64,000 bases of DNA from the NCBI RefSeq assembly GCF_963681195.1, contig NZ_OY808997.1, positions 2,790,001-2,854,000 on the forward strand, read 5' to 3'. Shown here one piece after another: positions 39,304-46,000 of this stretch. Below the pieces are notes generated by a model. It searched no databases and was not told the DNA's origin. It worked only from the letters and a program-made list of their open reading frames with translations. Position numbers and translations under genes: made by a program. This DNA is from Vibrio sp. 16. Lineage in GTDB: Bacteria > Pseudomonadota > Gammaproteobacteria > Enterobacterales > Vibrionaceae. Every line of letters starts with the position of its first letter. Position 1 is the stretch's first letter.

Positions 39304-39506
39304 TTCCGATGCTAGGCGGTGGCCTCACCAACAGCGGCACCATGCCTATCAGTGGCGGTCAAGCGGGCCCCTCTACCGCAACGAGTACCAATAACAGCGG
39401 CCAAAGCATTGGCTCTATCAACATGGGAAGCCCTCAAGGGGTAAGCCCTTGGTTGATTGGGGCGGTTGTGGTCATTTTGGCTTTTCTGGTGCTGCGCAAG
39501 AAATGA
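39300..39506 (+). CDS. Gly/Ser-rich protein with C-terminal membrane segment
   Basis: A 68-aa protein. The first 45 residues are low-complexity Gly/Ser/Thr/Asn; the end is a membrane segment with a basic cap (WLIGAVVVILAFLVLRKK). It resembles in layout the 144-aa protein two genes downstream (Ser/Asn/Thr-rich front, membrane segment, KKR end). Probable virion protein. Confidence 0.7.
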   Translation: MIPMLGGGLTNSGTMPISGGQAGPSTATSTNNSGQSIGSINMGSPQGVSPWLIGAVVVILAFLVLRKK

Positions 39507-39874
39507 TTGTCTGTGTCACTGAGAGCCCCGAAGCGCTTGCCCGATTGAAGGTGGCCTTTCGCGCTTGTCCGCAGGACTTTGAGGAGCTGAAAGCCGAAGT
39601 CCAGACAGGGCGCGTAAGCCTCTATCAACTAACGGGTGAGGGCTACGACATCACAGTGGCCGGAGAAATCCTCGGTGAGAGCTATTACCTATGGGGCGTG
39701 TCCGGTCATGGGGTGATTCACGGCATTCAAGAGCTTCAAACCTACGTGAAGAAGGCGGGGTTAACCAGTATTTCCGCTGAGACCTACTTTCCCGCGTTGG
39801 CGCGTTTGGTTCGCCGCTTGAACACCACGGAAAAGCCTCTGACCGACACCACGCACCTAACAATGAGAGTGTAA
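39503..39874 (+). CDS. Hypothetical soluble protein, possibly GNAT-like fold
   Basis: A 123-aa protein starting MIVCVTESPEALARLKVAF, without a membrane segment. The run VSGHGVIHGIQELQTYVKKAG followed by ALARLVRRLN vaguely recalls small acetyltransferase-fold proteins found in phages, but key motifs are not clear. The start overlaps the upstream stop by 4 bp. Confidence 0.65.
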   Translation: MIVCVTESPEALARLKVAFRACPQDFEELKAEVQTGRVSLYQLTGEGYDITVAGEILGESYYLWGVSGHGVIHGIQELQTYVKKAGLTSISAETYFPALARLVRRLNTTEKPLTDTTHLTMRV

Positions 39875-39876
39875 TT

Positions 39877-40311
39877 ATGGGTGGTAAATCCAGCTCTAAG
39901 AACATCACCTCGACCAGTAACGTCAGCGGTCAAAATGCCATTTCTGGCAACAACCTCGGAACGGCCATCAGTGGCGTGTCGGATTCGACCATTACGGTCA
40001 CGGCCACTGACCACGGTGCCATCGAGAAAAGCCTGTTATTTGCCGAAAGCGCAATGAATGGCTCGCTGTCGTTTGCGGGTGATGCCTTAGACGATATGAG
40101 CGCGGCGAACTCGGAGAACTTGCAAATGTTGGCAGGGCTCGCGGGTAACCAAGCCGAGCAAAACAAACAAAGCCTAGATTCCATTATGGAGCTGGCGAAA
40201 TTCAAACAAGACAACGGCCAAAGTGAGACGCGCAAAGAGCAAATCATCATGTTGGTTGTGATTGCCTTGATTCTAGGAGCGGTGGCCATGATGGCACTGA
40301 AGAAACGATGA
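39877..40311 (+). CDS. Ser/Asn-rich virion-type membrane protein
   Basis: A 144-aa protein: N-terminal Gly/Ser/Asn/Thr-rich region with beta-like repeats (about 1-50), a helical middle with Asn/Gln, and a C-terminal membrane segment with basic cap (MLVVIALILGAVAMMALKKR). Overlaps the next gene by 4 bp. Likely a structural protein with its C-terminus in the viral membrane. Confidence 0.7.
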   Translation: MGGKSSSKNITSTSNVSGQNAISGNNLGTAISGVSDSTITVTATDHGAIEKSLLFAESAMNGSLSFAGDALDDMSAANSENLQMLAGLAGNQAEQNKQSLDSIMELAKFKQDNGQSETRKEQIIMLVVIALILGAVAMMALKKR

Positions 40312-40856
40312 AATTTACGCTGCAAGAAAATCAGCCGTATCCCGTGACCATCTCCGGCTCTTGGCTGTGGCTGCGTTACGCAAGCGCTCCGATTGTGATG
40401 GAAACCGTGACGGGTGAGCGCGTGACGATTCCACAAGGCTCGGTGATTAAAAACAACGAGCTGCTTGGGCGAGTGCTGCTGCATTCGAGCGAGTCTCAAA
40501 CCATTGATGTGGAATTTGGTAAAGGCGATTTCCAACCGCCGTCTGACGGTCAGCGTGTGGTCATTGAGTTAATGCCACCAATGGAGATTGCGCCCAATCA
40601 GCAAGTGAAAACCAAGGTGCAGCCCAAGAGCAGCGCCATTGATGTGCAAGAGCTCACCATGCCCGCAAGCCTTGAAGAGAATCTGACTCGACAAAAAATC
40701 ACGATTCGCACCCCAAGCGATAACGCCGAGCAGATTTTGATTAACGGGAGCTATCCGCTACTGGCGGGTGAGCTCATTGAGATTGAATCGACCGCCGCCA
40801 TCGAACTGACAGGAGCAGAAACCGATCGCGTGTTTATCTTGGAGTGTCACTCATGA
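40308..40856 (+). CDS. Hypothetical virion protein, beta-rich
   Basis: A 182-aa, beta-rich soluble protein. Two similar-looking parts begin FTLQENQPYPVTISGSW (about 3) and ITIRTPSDNAEQILINGSYP (about 130), each followed by a hydrophobic E/G-rich strand, which suggests an internal duplication. Overlaps its neighbours. Could be a capsid-associated or vertex protein; not recognised. Confidence 0.68.
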   Translation: MKFTLQENQPYPVTISGSWLWLRYASAPIVMETVTGERVTIPQGSVIKNNELLGRVLLHSSESQTIDVEFGKGDFQPPSDGQRVVIELMPPMEIAPNQQVKTKVQPKSSAIDVQELTMPASLEENLTRQKITIRTPSDNAEQILINGSYPLLAGELIEIESTAAIELTGAETDRVFILECHS

Positions 40857-41656
40857 ACGAACAACTTTTTGACCGTATTCGCCAAATCATTGGGGAGGGT
40901 AGCTCAGTCAACAAGGTGGAGCGCCTCGCCCAATACGTCTTGTCGCAAGGCTCCGGCGGTCACCTTGGGATTCTGGCTCAGACGATTAAACCGACCTTGG
41001 ACTTGCGTCCGGTGCGCTACCCGCAACAAGCCTACGCCGATTACATCCGTAAAGACTGCTTTTCCATTGTCGACCAAAACGGTCAAACGGTGACGGTGAG
41101 TGACTTTGTGCCCCAAGCCATGCGTGACTCGATTCTGGAAGACATCGACGGGCATCAAAACAAAGAGCTTGAGTTCACGCTGAGCATCAACATTCGCTAT
41201 CAAATCGGCCTGAACGCGGACGGCTTTTCGGATGTGAACCTGTGGGACGGGTTAGCGCTCGATATTGGCTTTGATATTGATAAAACGCCTGAAATTGTCG
41301 AGCCCTTGGTTCGTATTCCGGTCAATGTGAACCGAGACAGTCACGACGTTTTGGTGCTCACGGCCAACTACACCAAAGTGGCGCGTTTGCCGCTTGGCCC
41401 AACCGAAGGCAACAACACCGGACTGACGGCGGAGGCGTTGAATTTTACGTTCAACAATCTGCATCTCGCGTGTCAGCTCGTGTGGGAGTACACCGAAATT
41501 CCGTGGGAGGAATACTCTGAAAAAATCCTCTGGACGGAAAACGTCATTGAGCTGAATCCGCTCAGCATGTACGTCTCTTACGCCGAGCCGTTTTCTATCA
41601 GCGTGTTGGACGTGAATATCGTGGACAAGGTTGATAACAACGTGGTGCCAGTGTGA
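40853..41656 (+). CDS. Large beta-rich virion protein, candidate spike/vertex protein
   Basis: A 267-aa protein near the end of the virion block. About 30 helical residues are followed by a beta-rich body. NADGFSDVNLWDG (near residue 125) looks like a calcium-binding loop. PM2 virions need calcium and carry a spike protein (P1) of about 335 residues; this is the largest unassigned late protein and so the best spike or vertex candidate. No sequence match to P1 is claimed. Confidence 0.65.
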   Translation: MNEQLFDRIRQIIGEGSSVNKVERLAQYVLSQGSGGHLGILAQTIKPTLDLRPVRYPQQAYADYIRKDCFSIVDQNGQTVTVSDFVPQAMRDSILEDIDGHQNKELEFTLSINIRYQIGLNADGFSDVNLWDGLALDIGFDIDKTPEIVEPLVRIPVNVNRDSHDVLVLTANYTKVARLPLGPTEGNNTGLTAEALNFTFNNLHLACQLVWEYTEIPWEEYSEKILWTENVIELNPLSMYVSYAEPFSISVLDVNIVDKVDNNVVPV

Positions 41657-42186
41657 GAGCGCCCGTTATTGCCTTCATGCTTCTGCTTGTGGGTGGTGTG
41701 GTTTACGTCACCCGCTCACAACGTGGGAGCAATGTTATTGAAACCATCACTCAAGAGGTCACCAACGTGGTGAATACCATTCGTAAGCCTCGCGGCGTTC
41801 GAGCGAATAACCCGCTCAACATCGAGAGCAATGTAAATAACAACTGGCTCGGCAAGGTCACGCCATCGGTGGATAGCCGTTTTGAAACCTTCCAAGCACC
41901 GGAATATGGATTCCGAGCAGGGGCCAAATTGCTGCGTGATACCTACCAAGGGCGCTACGGCCTAGAGAGTATCCGTGAGCTTATCCATAAGTTTGCGCCA
42001 AGCCATGAAAACAACTCAGACCATTACGCCGAGTTTGTGGCGAAGCGTGTCGGCGTGAGCCCTGATGCACCGATTGACCTACGCAGCGACAACACGCTGG
42101 CGCGTCTGATTCATTCGATGTCGATTATGGAAGTCGGTCGTCATTACACCCTAGAGCAAGCGCAACAAGGGGTACAAATGGCATGA
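41653..42186 (+). CDS. Membrane-anchored virion protein, possible muralytic enzyme
   Basis: A 177-aa protein with a GTG start overlapping the upstream stop. It has an N-terminal membrane segment (about 3-20; VIAFMLLLVGGVVYVT) and a soluble domain with RGVRANNPLNIE ... FETFQAPEYGFRAGAKLL ... LIHKFAP, a pattern I recall from phage virion proteins linked to cell-wall penetration. The transglycosylase role is inferred. Confidence 0.68.
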   Translation: MRAPVIAFMLLLVGGVVYVTRSQRGSNVIETITQEVTNVVNTIRKPRGVRANNPLNIESNVNNNWLGKVTPSVDSRFETFQAPEYGFRAGAKLLRDTYQGRYGLESIRELIHKFAPSHENNSDHYAEFVAKRVGVSPDAPIDLRSDNTLARLIHSMSIMEVGRHYTLEQAQQGVQMA

Positions 42187-42281
42187 CCAAACAAGACGCC
42201 AAGAAAATCATCGTGATGGTGATAGGAGCCATCCTCAGTGCCTACGCCATCAAGTTTCTGAAAGGGAATAAATTGCTATGA
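42183..42281 (+). CDS. Tiny membrane protein (32 aa)
   Basis: 32 residues with a basic start (MTKQDAKK) and one hydrophobic segment (IIVMVIGAILSAYAIKFL). It overlaps both neighbours by 4 bp. Either a virion membrane protein or a lysis accessory. Confidence 0.6.
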   Translation: MTKQDAKKIIVMVIGAILSAYAIKFLKGNKLL

Positions 42282-42487
42282 AAAAGTATCTAGAAAGTCT
42301 TATCAAACAGCCGTCCACCTACAAAGGGGCGGCGCTCATTGCGGCGGGTGTGGCTGCTGCGTCAGGGCATCCTGAGCTGCTGACGGTCTCGGTCAGTGAG
42401 TCCGGCGCAAGCTACGGTGGTCTCATTGGTACGCTTGTACCGATGGCGCTTGGTCTATGGGAAACCCTACGTAACGAGAGCAAATAA
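42278..42487 (+). CDS. Holin-like small membrane protein
   Basis: A 69-aa protein starting MKKYLESLIKQPSTYKGAAL with two hydrophobic segments (about 17-30 and 46-62) and a charged end (LWETLRNESK). Start and layout resemble small phage holins of the two-segment kind. It follows the possible muralytic gene and precedes the late terminator, a usual place for lysis genes. Moderate confidence. Confidence 0.65.
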   Translation: MKKYLESLIKQPSTYKGAALIAAGVAAASGHPELLTVSVSESGASYGGLIGTLVPMALGLWETLRNESK

Positions 42488-42639
42488 TGGCGGAATACCA
42501 AACCCTAATCATAGCTGCGGTGAGCGCAATCTCTAGTGGTATTGGTGTTGGTGTAGCGATTAAAACCGATCTCAAGTGGATCCGTCGAACGATGGAAAAA
42601 ATGGAAGAGCGGATTGTTCGCCTAGAAGAACGTCATTAA
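42487..42639 (+). CDS. Small membrane protein with C-terminal coiled coil
   Basis: 50 residues: a hydrophobic N-terminal segment (LIIAAVSAISSGIGVGVAI) and a charged helix (MEKMEERIVRLEERH). It overlaps the holin-like gene by 1 bp and is the last late gene before the terminator. The layout is common in phage lysis accessory proteins. Confidence 0.65.
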   Translation: MAEYQTLIIAAVSAISSGIGVGVAIKTDLKWIRRTMEKMEERIVRLEERH

Positions 42640-42678
42640 AAACGTCATTGTAAGTGTCATTGTCTTCGTCATATGACG
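42631..42678. repeat. Imperfect 12-bp tandem repeats
   Basis: Four consecutive 12-bp units begin with CGTCAT or TGTCAT. The first covers the end of the last late gene and the last ends in ATATGACG, which makes a small palindrome. Confidence 0.5.
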
Positions 42679-42690
42679 TTTGATCGTGTT

Positions 42691-42719
42691 AGCCCACTCT
42701 TTGGAGTGGGCTTTTTTGC
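42691..42719 (+). terminator. Terminator of the prophage late operon
   Basis: The stem AGCCCACTC/GAGTGGGCT with a short loop and T6. It separates the phage late genes from the cassette region. Confidence 0.88.
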
Positions 42720-42918
42720 GAGTAATGTCAGGAAAGCGTACTGATTAATGACATAGAACACAGTTTGCATAATAACTTTTAGTTTGGATATTCAACTTGT
42801 TGATAATCCGATGGTATTGTTGTCTGGTTAAAATTAGTCATTCACAAAATGAGTCGTGTTAGGCGGGCGGAAGTTAGCTAATAAGCGTTAGAATTTTCAT
42901 TTAATAAAGGAGATAGAA

Positions 42919-43356
42919 TTGGATGAGTTAATGAAATGGATATCTTTGATTTCCAACATCGTTACGATTGGAGCCTCTTCGATTGCGATTTATTTATTTC
43001 TTGCCAAAAAAGAGAGCTTCACTGCTGTATTCAGAATGTTAGTGAATTATACATATCAGTTATCTCTTTCCGAAGTTAAAGAGAAGTTGGAAAAGCTAAA
43101 CGAATACAATGCTAAAGACGAAAATGAAAATGAAAAAATAGTCAATATTCTTAATGAGATCGTTGGTCAGATCAAAGGTAATGATAAGTTAAAGCAGCAT
43201 TTTTCATCTTCTCTCTCTGATATTGATATGTATGCTTTAGGCAAAAAGCAGTTGTCTGAGCCTAAAAAGCGAGCACTAGTCAGTGAGTTGAGAGAACGTC
43301 TCAGACACCTTAACGTAAAAAATATTGATCATTTAGTCGGAGATACTAATGAGTAA
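42919..43356 (+). CDS. Cassette A gene 1: membrane-anchored hypothetical protein
   Basis: A 145-aa protein with an N-terminal membrane segment (about 8-27; ISNIVTIGASSIAIYLFL) and a charged, coiled C-terminal part (SEVKEKLEKLNEYNAKDENE). A TTG start at 42919 lies 5-6 bp after AAGGAGAT; an ATG at 42931 is the alternative. It overlaps the next gene by 8 bp, so the pair is co-translated, which is unusual within a single cassette. Not recognised. Confidence 0.68.
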   Translation: MDELMKWISLISNIVTIGASSIAIYLFLAKKESFTAVFRMLVNYTYQLSLSEVKEKLEKLNEYNAKDENENEKIVNILNEIVGQIKGNDKLKQHFSSSLSDIDMYALGKKQLSEPKKRALVSELRERLRHLNVKNIDHLVGDTNE

Positions 43357-43720
43357 AATTGTAACGGCGATTAACGCAATGATTTCAAATTCTGGGTCAA
43401 TCACGAATGTTGTCCAAGGTGACATGGATTCGGAATGTTTTTTTGTTTATGACAACAAACACACATGGTCAATTATAGAGAATAAAGAGGGTAAGTATTT
43501 TCTTCATTACTATCCAGGAAACCCTAGTGCAAATGAATTGGCGGGAATTCCAAGTGAGCATTGGCATGAAGCTGATATTCGCTCTGTAGTCTATACAAGT
43601 GAGGTCCTAGGAACAAAAGAAGCATTGGACTCATTGAAAGAACTCAACTCGATAGTCAGAGAAAAGCTGTACGGAATGGATTCTGTTTTGGAAGAAATCA
43701 TCGGGACTGGAAAATTCTAA
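43349..43720 (+). CDS. Cassette A gene 2: hypothetical soluble protein
   Basis: A 123-aa protein, no membrane segment; FFVYDNKHTWSIIENKEGKY and HEADIRSVVYTSEV suggest alternating strands, and the end is helical. Its TAA stop lies inside the start of the attC site, a hallmark of cassette genes. Not recognised. Confidence 0.7.
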   Translation: MSKIVTAINAMISNSGSITNVVQGDMDSECFFVYDNKHTWSIIENKEGKYFLHYYPGNPSANELAGIPSEHWHEADIRSVVYTSEVLGTKEALDSLKELNSIVREKLYGMDSVLEEIIGTGKF

Positions 43721-43811
43721 CAAAGCATTTAAGAGTGATTCGCAACGCTTGGCAGTTTCGCTTCGCTCAAGTATAGCCAAGCGTTGCTCACACCTTAATG
43801 CGGCGTTATAA
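43716..43811 (+). repeat. attC site 1
   Basis: About 95 bp. TCTAACAAAGC at the start; a perfect inverted repeat GCAACGCTTGGC (43742-43753) and GCCAAGCGTTGC (43776-43787); outer arms TTTAAGAG/CACCTTAA; end GCGGCGTTATAA. This is the fold and sequence style of Vibrio integron repeats. Confidence 0.88.
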
Positions 43812-43829
43812 ATATTAGAGGTTTTATCG

Positions 43830-44276
43830 GTGAATTTTGATTTTTTTCGTAGACTTATGGTTGGCAAACCCGGTGGGAAATTTGATCAATTAAACAAAAA
43901 GATTCTCGAAACCTCGAGAACTGAAACTAACGCTAAAAAGCTAGCAATCAGAACACTTAAAGATCTCGAAAAGCGTTTGAATAATCATTTCTGTACTCGT
44001 GGCAAAGTTACTTCGTATGCAAACAATATCCATGATAGTGAGCGAGTTCCTCCAATACATATAGTTACGTCTGTAGACGGCTTTGATGAGTTTGGGCCCC
44101 ACAAATCAATTGAGTTGAGTATTTGTTTTAATTTTAGTAGTGCAGTTCACTATGAAAGCTTCACGGTTACGTATAAAGACAGTTCAATTTTTTTGACTTG
44201 TTCCGGTGTCGAGACGAAAGACATCAATGAGTTTTGTCAGGCTATAGAAGCCGTAGTTGTCGAGAAGTATAAGTAG
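43830..44276 (+). CDS. Cassette B gene: hypothetical protein
   Basis: A 148-aa protein with a GTG start 25 bp after the preceding recombination point, the usual close spacing in cassettes. The start MNFDFFRRLMVGKPGGK is basic; the second half is beta-rich (KSIELSICFNFSSAV, SFTVTYKDSSIFLTC). No membrane segment. Not recognised. Confidence 0.65.
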   Translation: MNFDFFRRLMVGKPGGKFDQLNKKILETSRTETNAKKLAIRTLKDLEKRLNNHFCTRGKVTSYANNIHDSERVPPIHIVTSVDGFDEFGPHKSIELSICFNFSSAVHYESFTVTYKDSSIFLTCSGVETKDINEFCQAIEAVVVEKYK

Positions 44277-44287
44277 TTCAAAATATT

Positions 44288-44416
44288 TATAACAAGCAAT
44301 TTAAGAGGGATTCACAACGCTTGGCACTTTTGCTTCTACTTCAAATTTAGTGTTTATGGCACAATGCTTTAGGTTTGGGTGGAGGCGTTGTTCACCCCTC
44401 AATTGGGCGTTAGCTA
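44288..44416 (+). repeat. attC site 2
   Basis: About 129 bp, the size of typical Vibrio repeats. It starts TTATAACAAGC, has CACAACGCTTGGC and GGCGTTGTTC as inner arms, AAGAGGG and CCCCTC as outer arms, and ends GGGCGTTAGCT. Confidence 0.87.
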
Positions 44417-44468
44417 TCTTTCCTAAAGTCTGGGAATTTACGGAATCATTAAATATAAGGAGACAAAT

Positions 44469-44699
44469 ATGTCAAATGTAGTTGGTGTTACAAAGGAACA
44501 AGTTCTTCCTCTATTGAACCTGCATCTAAAGAACCATCCAGAATATTTCGATGGAATGAGCTTTGATGATCTTGAGGTTGTTAATGGGAATTTTGTACCG
44601 AGAGCTCATCTCTTTCTTGATTCGGATGGACGACCAACTGAAAAAACTGAACAGGCGCAAAAGGTATATAGTGAGGTCTTTGCTGACTTTTTGCCTTAA
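44469..44699 (+). CDS. Cassette C gene: small hypothetical protein
   Basis: A 76-aa acidic soluble protein starting MSNVVGVTKEQVLPLLNLHL behind AAGGAG. It has no domain I know. The stop is 3 bp from the start of the third attC site. Confidence 0.7.
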   Translation: MSNVVGVTKEQVLPLLNLHLKNHPEYFDGMSFDDLEVVNGNFVPRAHLFLDSDGRPTEKTEQAQKVYSEVFADFLP

Positions 44700-44701
44700 T
44701 A

Positions 44702-44790
44702 GCTAACAAAGCGTTTAAGGCTGATTCCCAACGCTATATCCTATAAATCTTACTGTGTGGGCGTTTTGTGGTCGGTTATTGTTAAAGTGT
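44702..44790 (+). repeat. attC site 3, degraded or truncated
   Basis: The left half is intact (GCTAACAAAGCG, TTTAAGGCTGATT, CCCAACGC, 44702-44734). The right half is poor (GTGTGGGCGTTTTGTGG, then GGTTATTG). It marks the last cassette and the border to the integrase terminator. Confidence 0.65.
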
Positions 44791-44815
44791 GTTTTATTTC
44801 AATTGCTTATATTGA

Positions 44816-44844
44816 TAAAAAAGGCTCATTGCTGAGCCTTTTTA
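44816..44844. terminator. Terminator at the 3' end of the integrase gene
   Basis: The symmetrical AAAAAAGGCTCA/TGAGCCTTTTT overlaps the last integrase codons and can stop transcription from either direction, isolating the cassettes from int. Confidence 0.85.
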
Positions 44845-45896
44845 TGTAGGTTGGAGGGAAATAGCTGAGTATACACCTGCCACAGCACATTCAAACTCCT
44901 ATGCCCCGTAACCTGTGCAACCTCTTCAATAGAGTAGCCCTTTTCGAATAAACGACTCGCTCCCTCTCTTCGCAAGTCATGGTACCTTAAATCTTCAATA
45001 CCTAGCTCATTACGTACTCTCTGAAAACCTGCGGTTACGCTTCTTGGGTTGTAGGGGAAAATCAGCTCATTTATCTTCGGTTGCTTGAGCGCGATATCAA
45101 ATGACTCACCGAGTAGGGGGACTAACATATGGTTGCCGGTCTTTTTACGCGGGTCTTTTCTATCTCTAACCACGATGGTTTTGTTTTCGTGGTCTAAGTC
45201 TTCCCATCGAATATTGCACACCTCTCCAATACGCATACAAGTGAGAATGCTGAACTCAAGAATGTCAGTGAATGGAATCCGTGTTTTTCCGTTTGGTCGA
45301 TAGTTCTCTCTTTGCTCTAGCCCTTCTTTGAGCAGTTTGAGTTCTTCGGAAGTAGGGCGACGGGTTCGTTTTTGGCTTTTACCTATTAGCCCCATGTCGG
45401 TGAGAACGGGAACGGCCTCGTCGAATATCTGAAAATTGGCAGCAATATTGAAAACGGGCTTAGCTTTTTTCATTACTGAACGAAGGTAAGCAATGTCATG
45501 GTAGATGGTAGCGCCGCCAGCGCCTGCACCTTTACGGTTTTTACAGTGTTGGATGAGATCACTTGTTCTTAGCTTGTCACTCTCAACATAAGCAATATCG
45601 CAATCACGAAGTAGTTTAATGACATACTGCTTTGTTCGTCCGGTTTTATCCCACAAATCAGGCTCTTCCATAAACTTGTCGAACAGTACGTATAGCGGTA
45701 CGGATTTTTGTCCGCATGCGTCTGGATTTTCCAACTCTAAAACCCGTTTATTTGCATAGGTTCGGGCGAGTTCTTTTTTCCTGAATGTTTTCGATTCTCT
45801 GTGTATAATCGCCGAATTCTTTTTGACTATGATGTCCACTGTAAAGCGCAGTTCACCGCTTTTTAGTGTTCGTTTTTTAATGCTGAATGACGCCAT
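44826..45896 (-). CDS. Prophage tyrosine integrase, dusA-targeting
   Basis: A 356-aa tyrosine recombinase. The N-terminus is a basic arm-binding domain (MASFSIKKRTLKSGELRF), followed by a core-binding domain (about 70-180) and a catalytic domain with Arg in CMRIGEVCNIRWEDL, His and Arg in YHDLRREGASRLF, His in TGHRSLN and Tyr in LWQVYTQL. I choose the ATG at 45896 because AAAGGAG stands right upstream; the frame is open to 45962. It lies 104 bp from the right attachment repeat. Members of a known integrase family use dusA as target. Confidence 0.93.
   Translation of the reverse strand: MASFSIKKRTLKSGELRFTVDIIVKKNSAIIHRESKTFRKKELARTYANKRVLELENPDACGQKSVPLYVLFDKFMEEPDLWDKTGRTKQYVIKLLRDCDIAYVESDKLRTSDLIQHCKNRKGAGAGGATIYHDIAYLRSVMKKAKPVFNIAANFQIFDEAVPVLTDMGLIGKSQKRTRRPTSEELKLLKEGLEQRENYRPNGKTRIPFTDILEFSILTCMRIGEVCNIRWEDLDHENKTIVVRDRKDPRKKTGNHMLVPLLGESFDIALKQPKINELIFPYNPRSVTAGFQRVRNELGIEDLRYHDLRREGASRLFEKGYSIEEVAQVTGHRSLNVLWQVYTQLFPSNLHKKAQQ
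45776..45825 (+). promoter_or_regulatory. Element-borne copy of the dusA promoter, antisense inside int
   Basis: About 48 bp matching the native dusA promoter (31029-31078) at roughly 40 positions, including CCTGAATGTTT and the block TGTGTATAATCGC with the -10 TATAAT at 45804-45809. It points toward the restored dusA, 203 bp upstream of its start. It lies within integrase codons about 25-40 on the opposite strand. Confidence 0.7.
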
Positions 45897-45912
45897 TCGT
45901 CCTACTCCTTTG

Positions 45913-45932
45913 ATGCGTACTATATGCGTACT
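45913..45932 (+). repeat. Right arm-type direct repeat in the int leader
   Basis: ATGCGTACTATATGCGTACT has two copies of ATGCGTACT 11 bp apart and matches the left 20-mer (31218-31237) at 16 of 20 positions. It lies 17-36 bp upstream of the int start, so binding could also control int. Confidence 0.6.
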
Positions 45933-46000
45933 GAATGGGTAGATTTGGGGCAATTCTAGCAAGTTGCTGTATGTATATACAGTGGTAAGATTTCGAGTAA

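Larger units (their letters stand above)
42858..44790 (+). mobile_element. Integron gene cassettes without integrase, inside the prophage
   Basis: Three cassette-like units, all on the plus strand, each an AT-rich gene followed at once by an attC-type site. The three attC sites share the RYYYAAC-like start 'TAACAA', paired arms with CAACGC/GCGTTG, and end in GTTA. The third is degraded. Candidate left-boundary GTTRRRY sites lie at 42858-42864 (GTTAGGC) and 42887-42893. No integron integrase is present; the only recombinase nearby is the prophage integrase. Confidence 0.82.

Noticed and set aside
42631..42678. 12-bp repeats as a CRISPR array
   Set aside because: Units are far too short, imperfect and without spacers. 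No cas genes or other repeat-spacer arrays are in the window.
44826..45896. Integrase as an integron integrase (IntI)
   Set aside because: It sits next to the dusA attachment repeat with arm-like sites, has a phage-type arm-binding N-terminus, and no attI or Pc region is seen. It is the prophage integrase.
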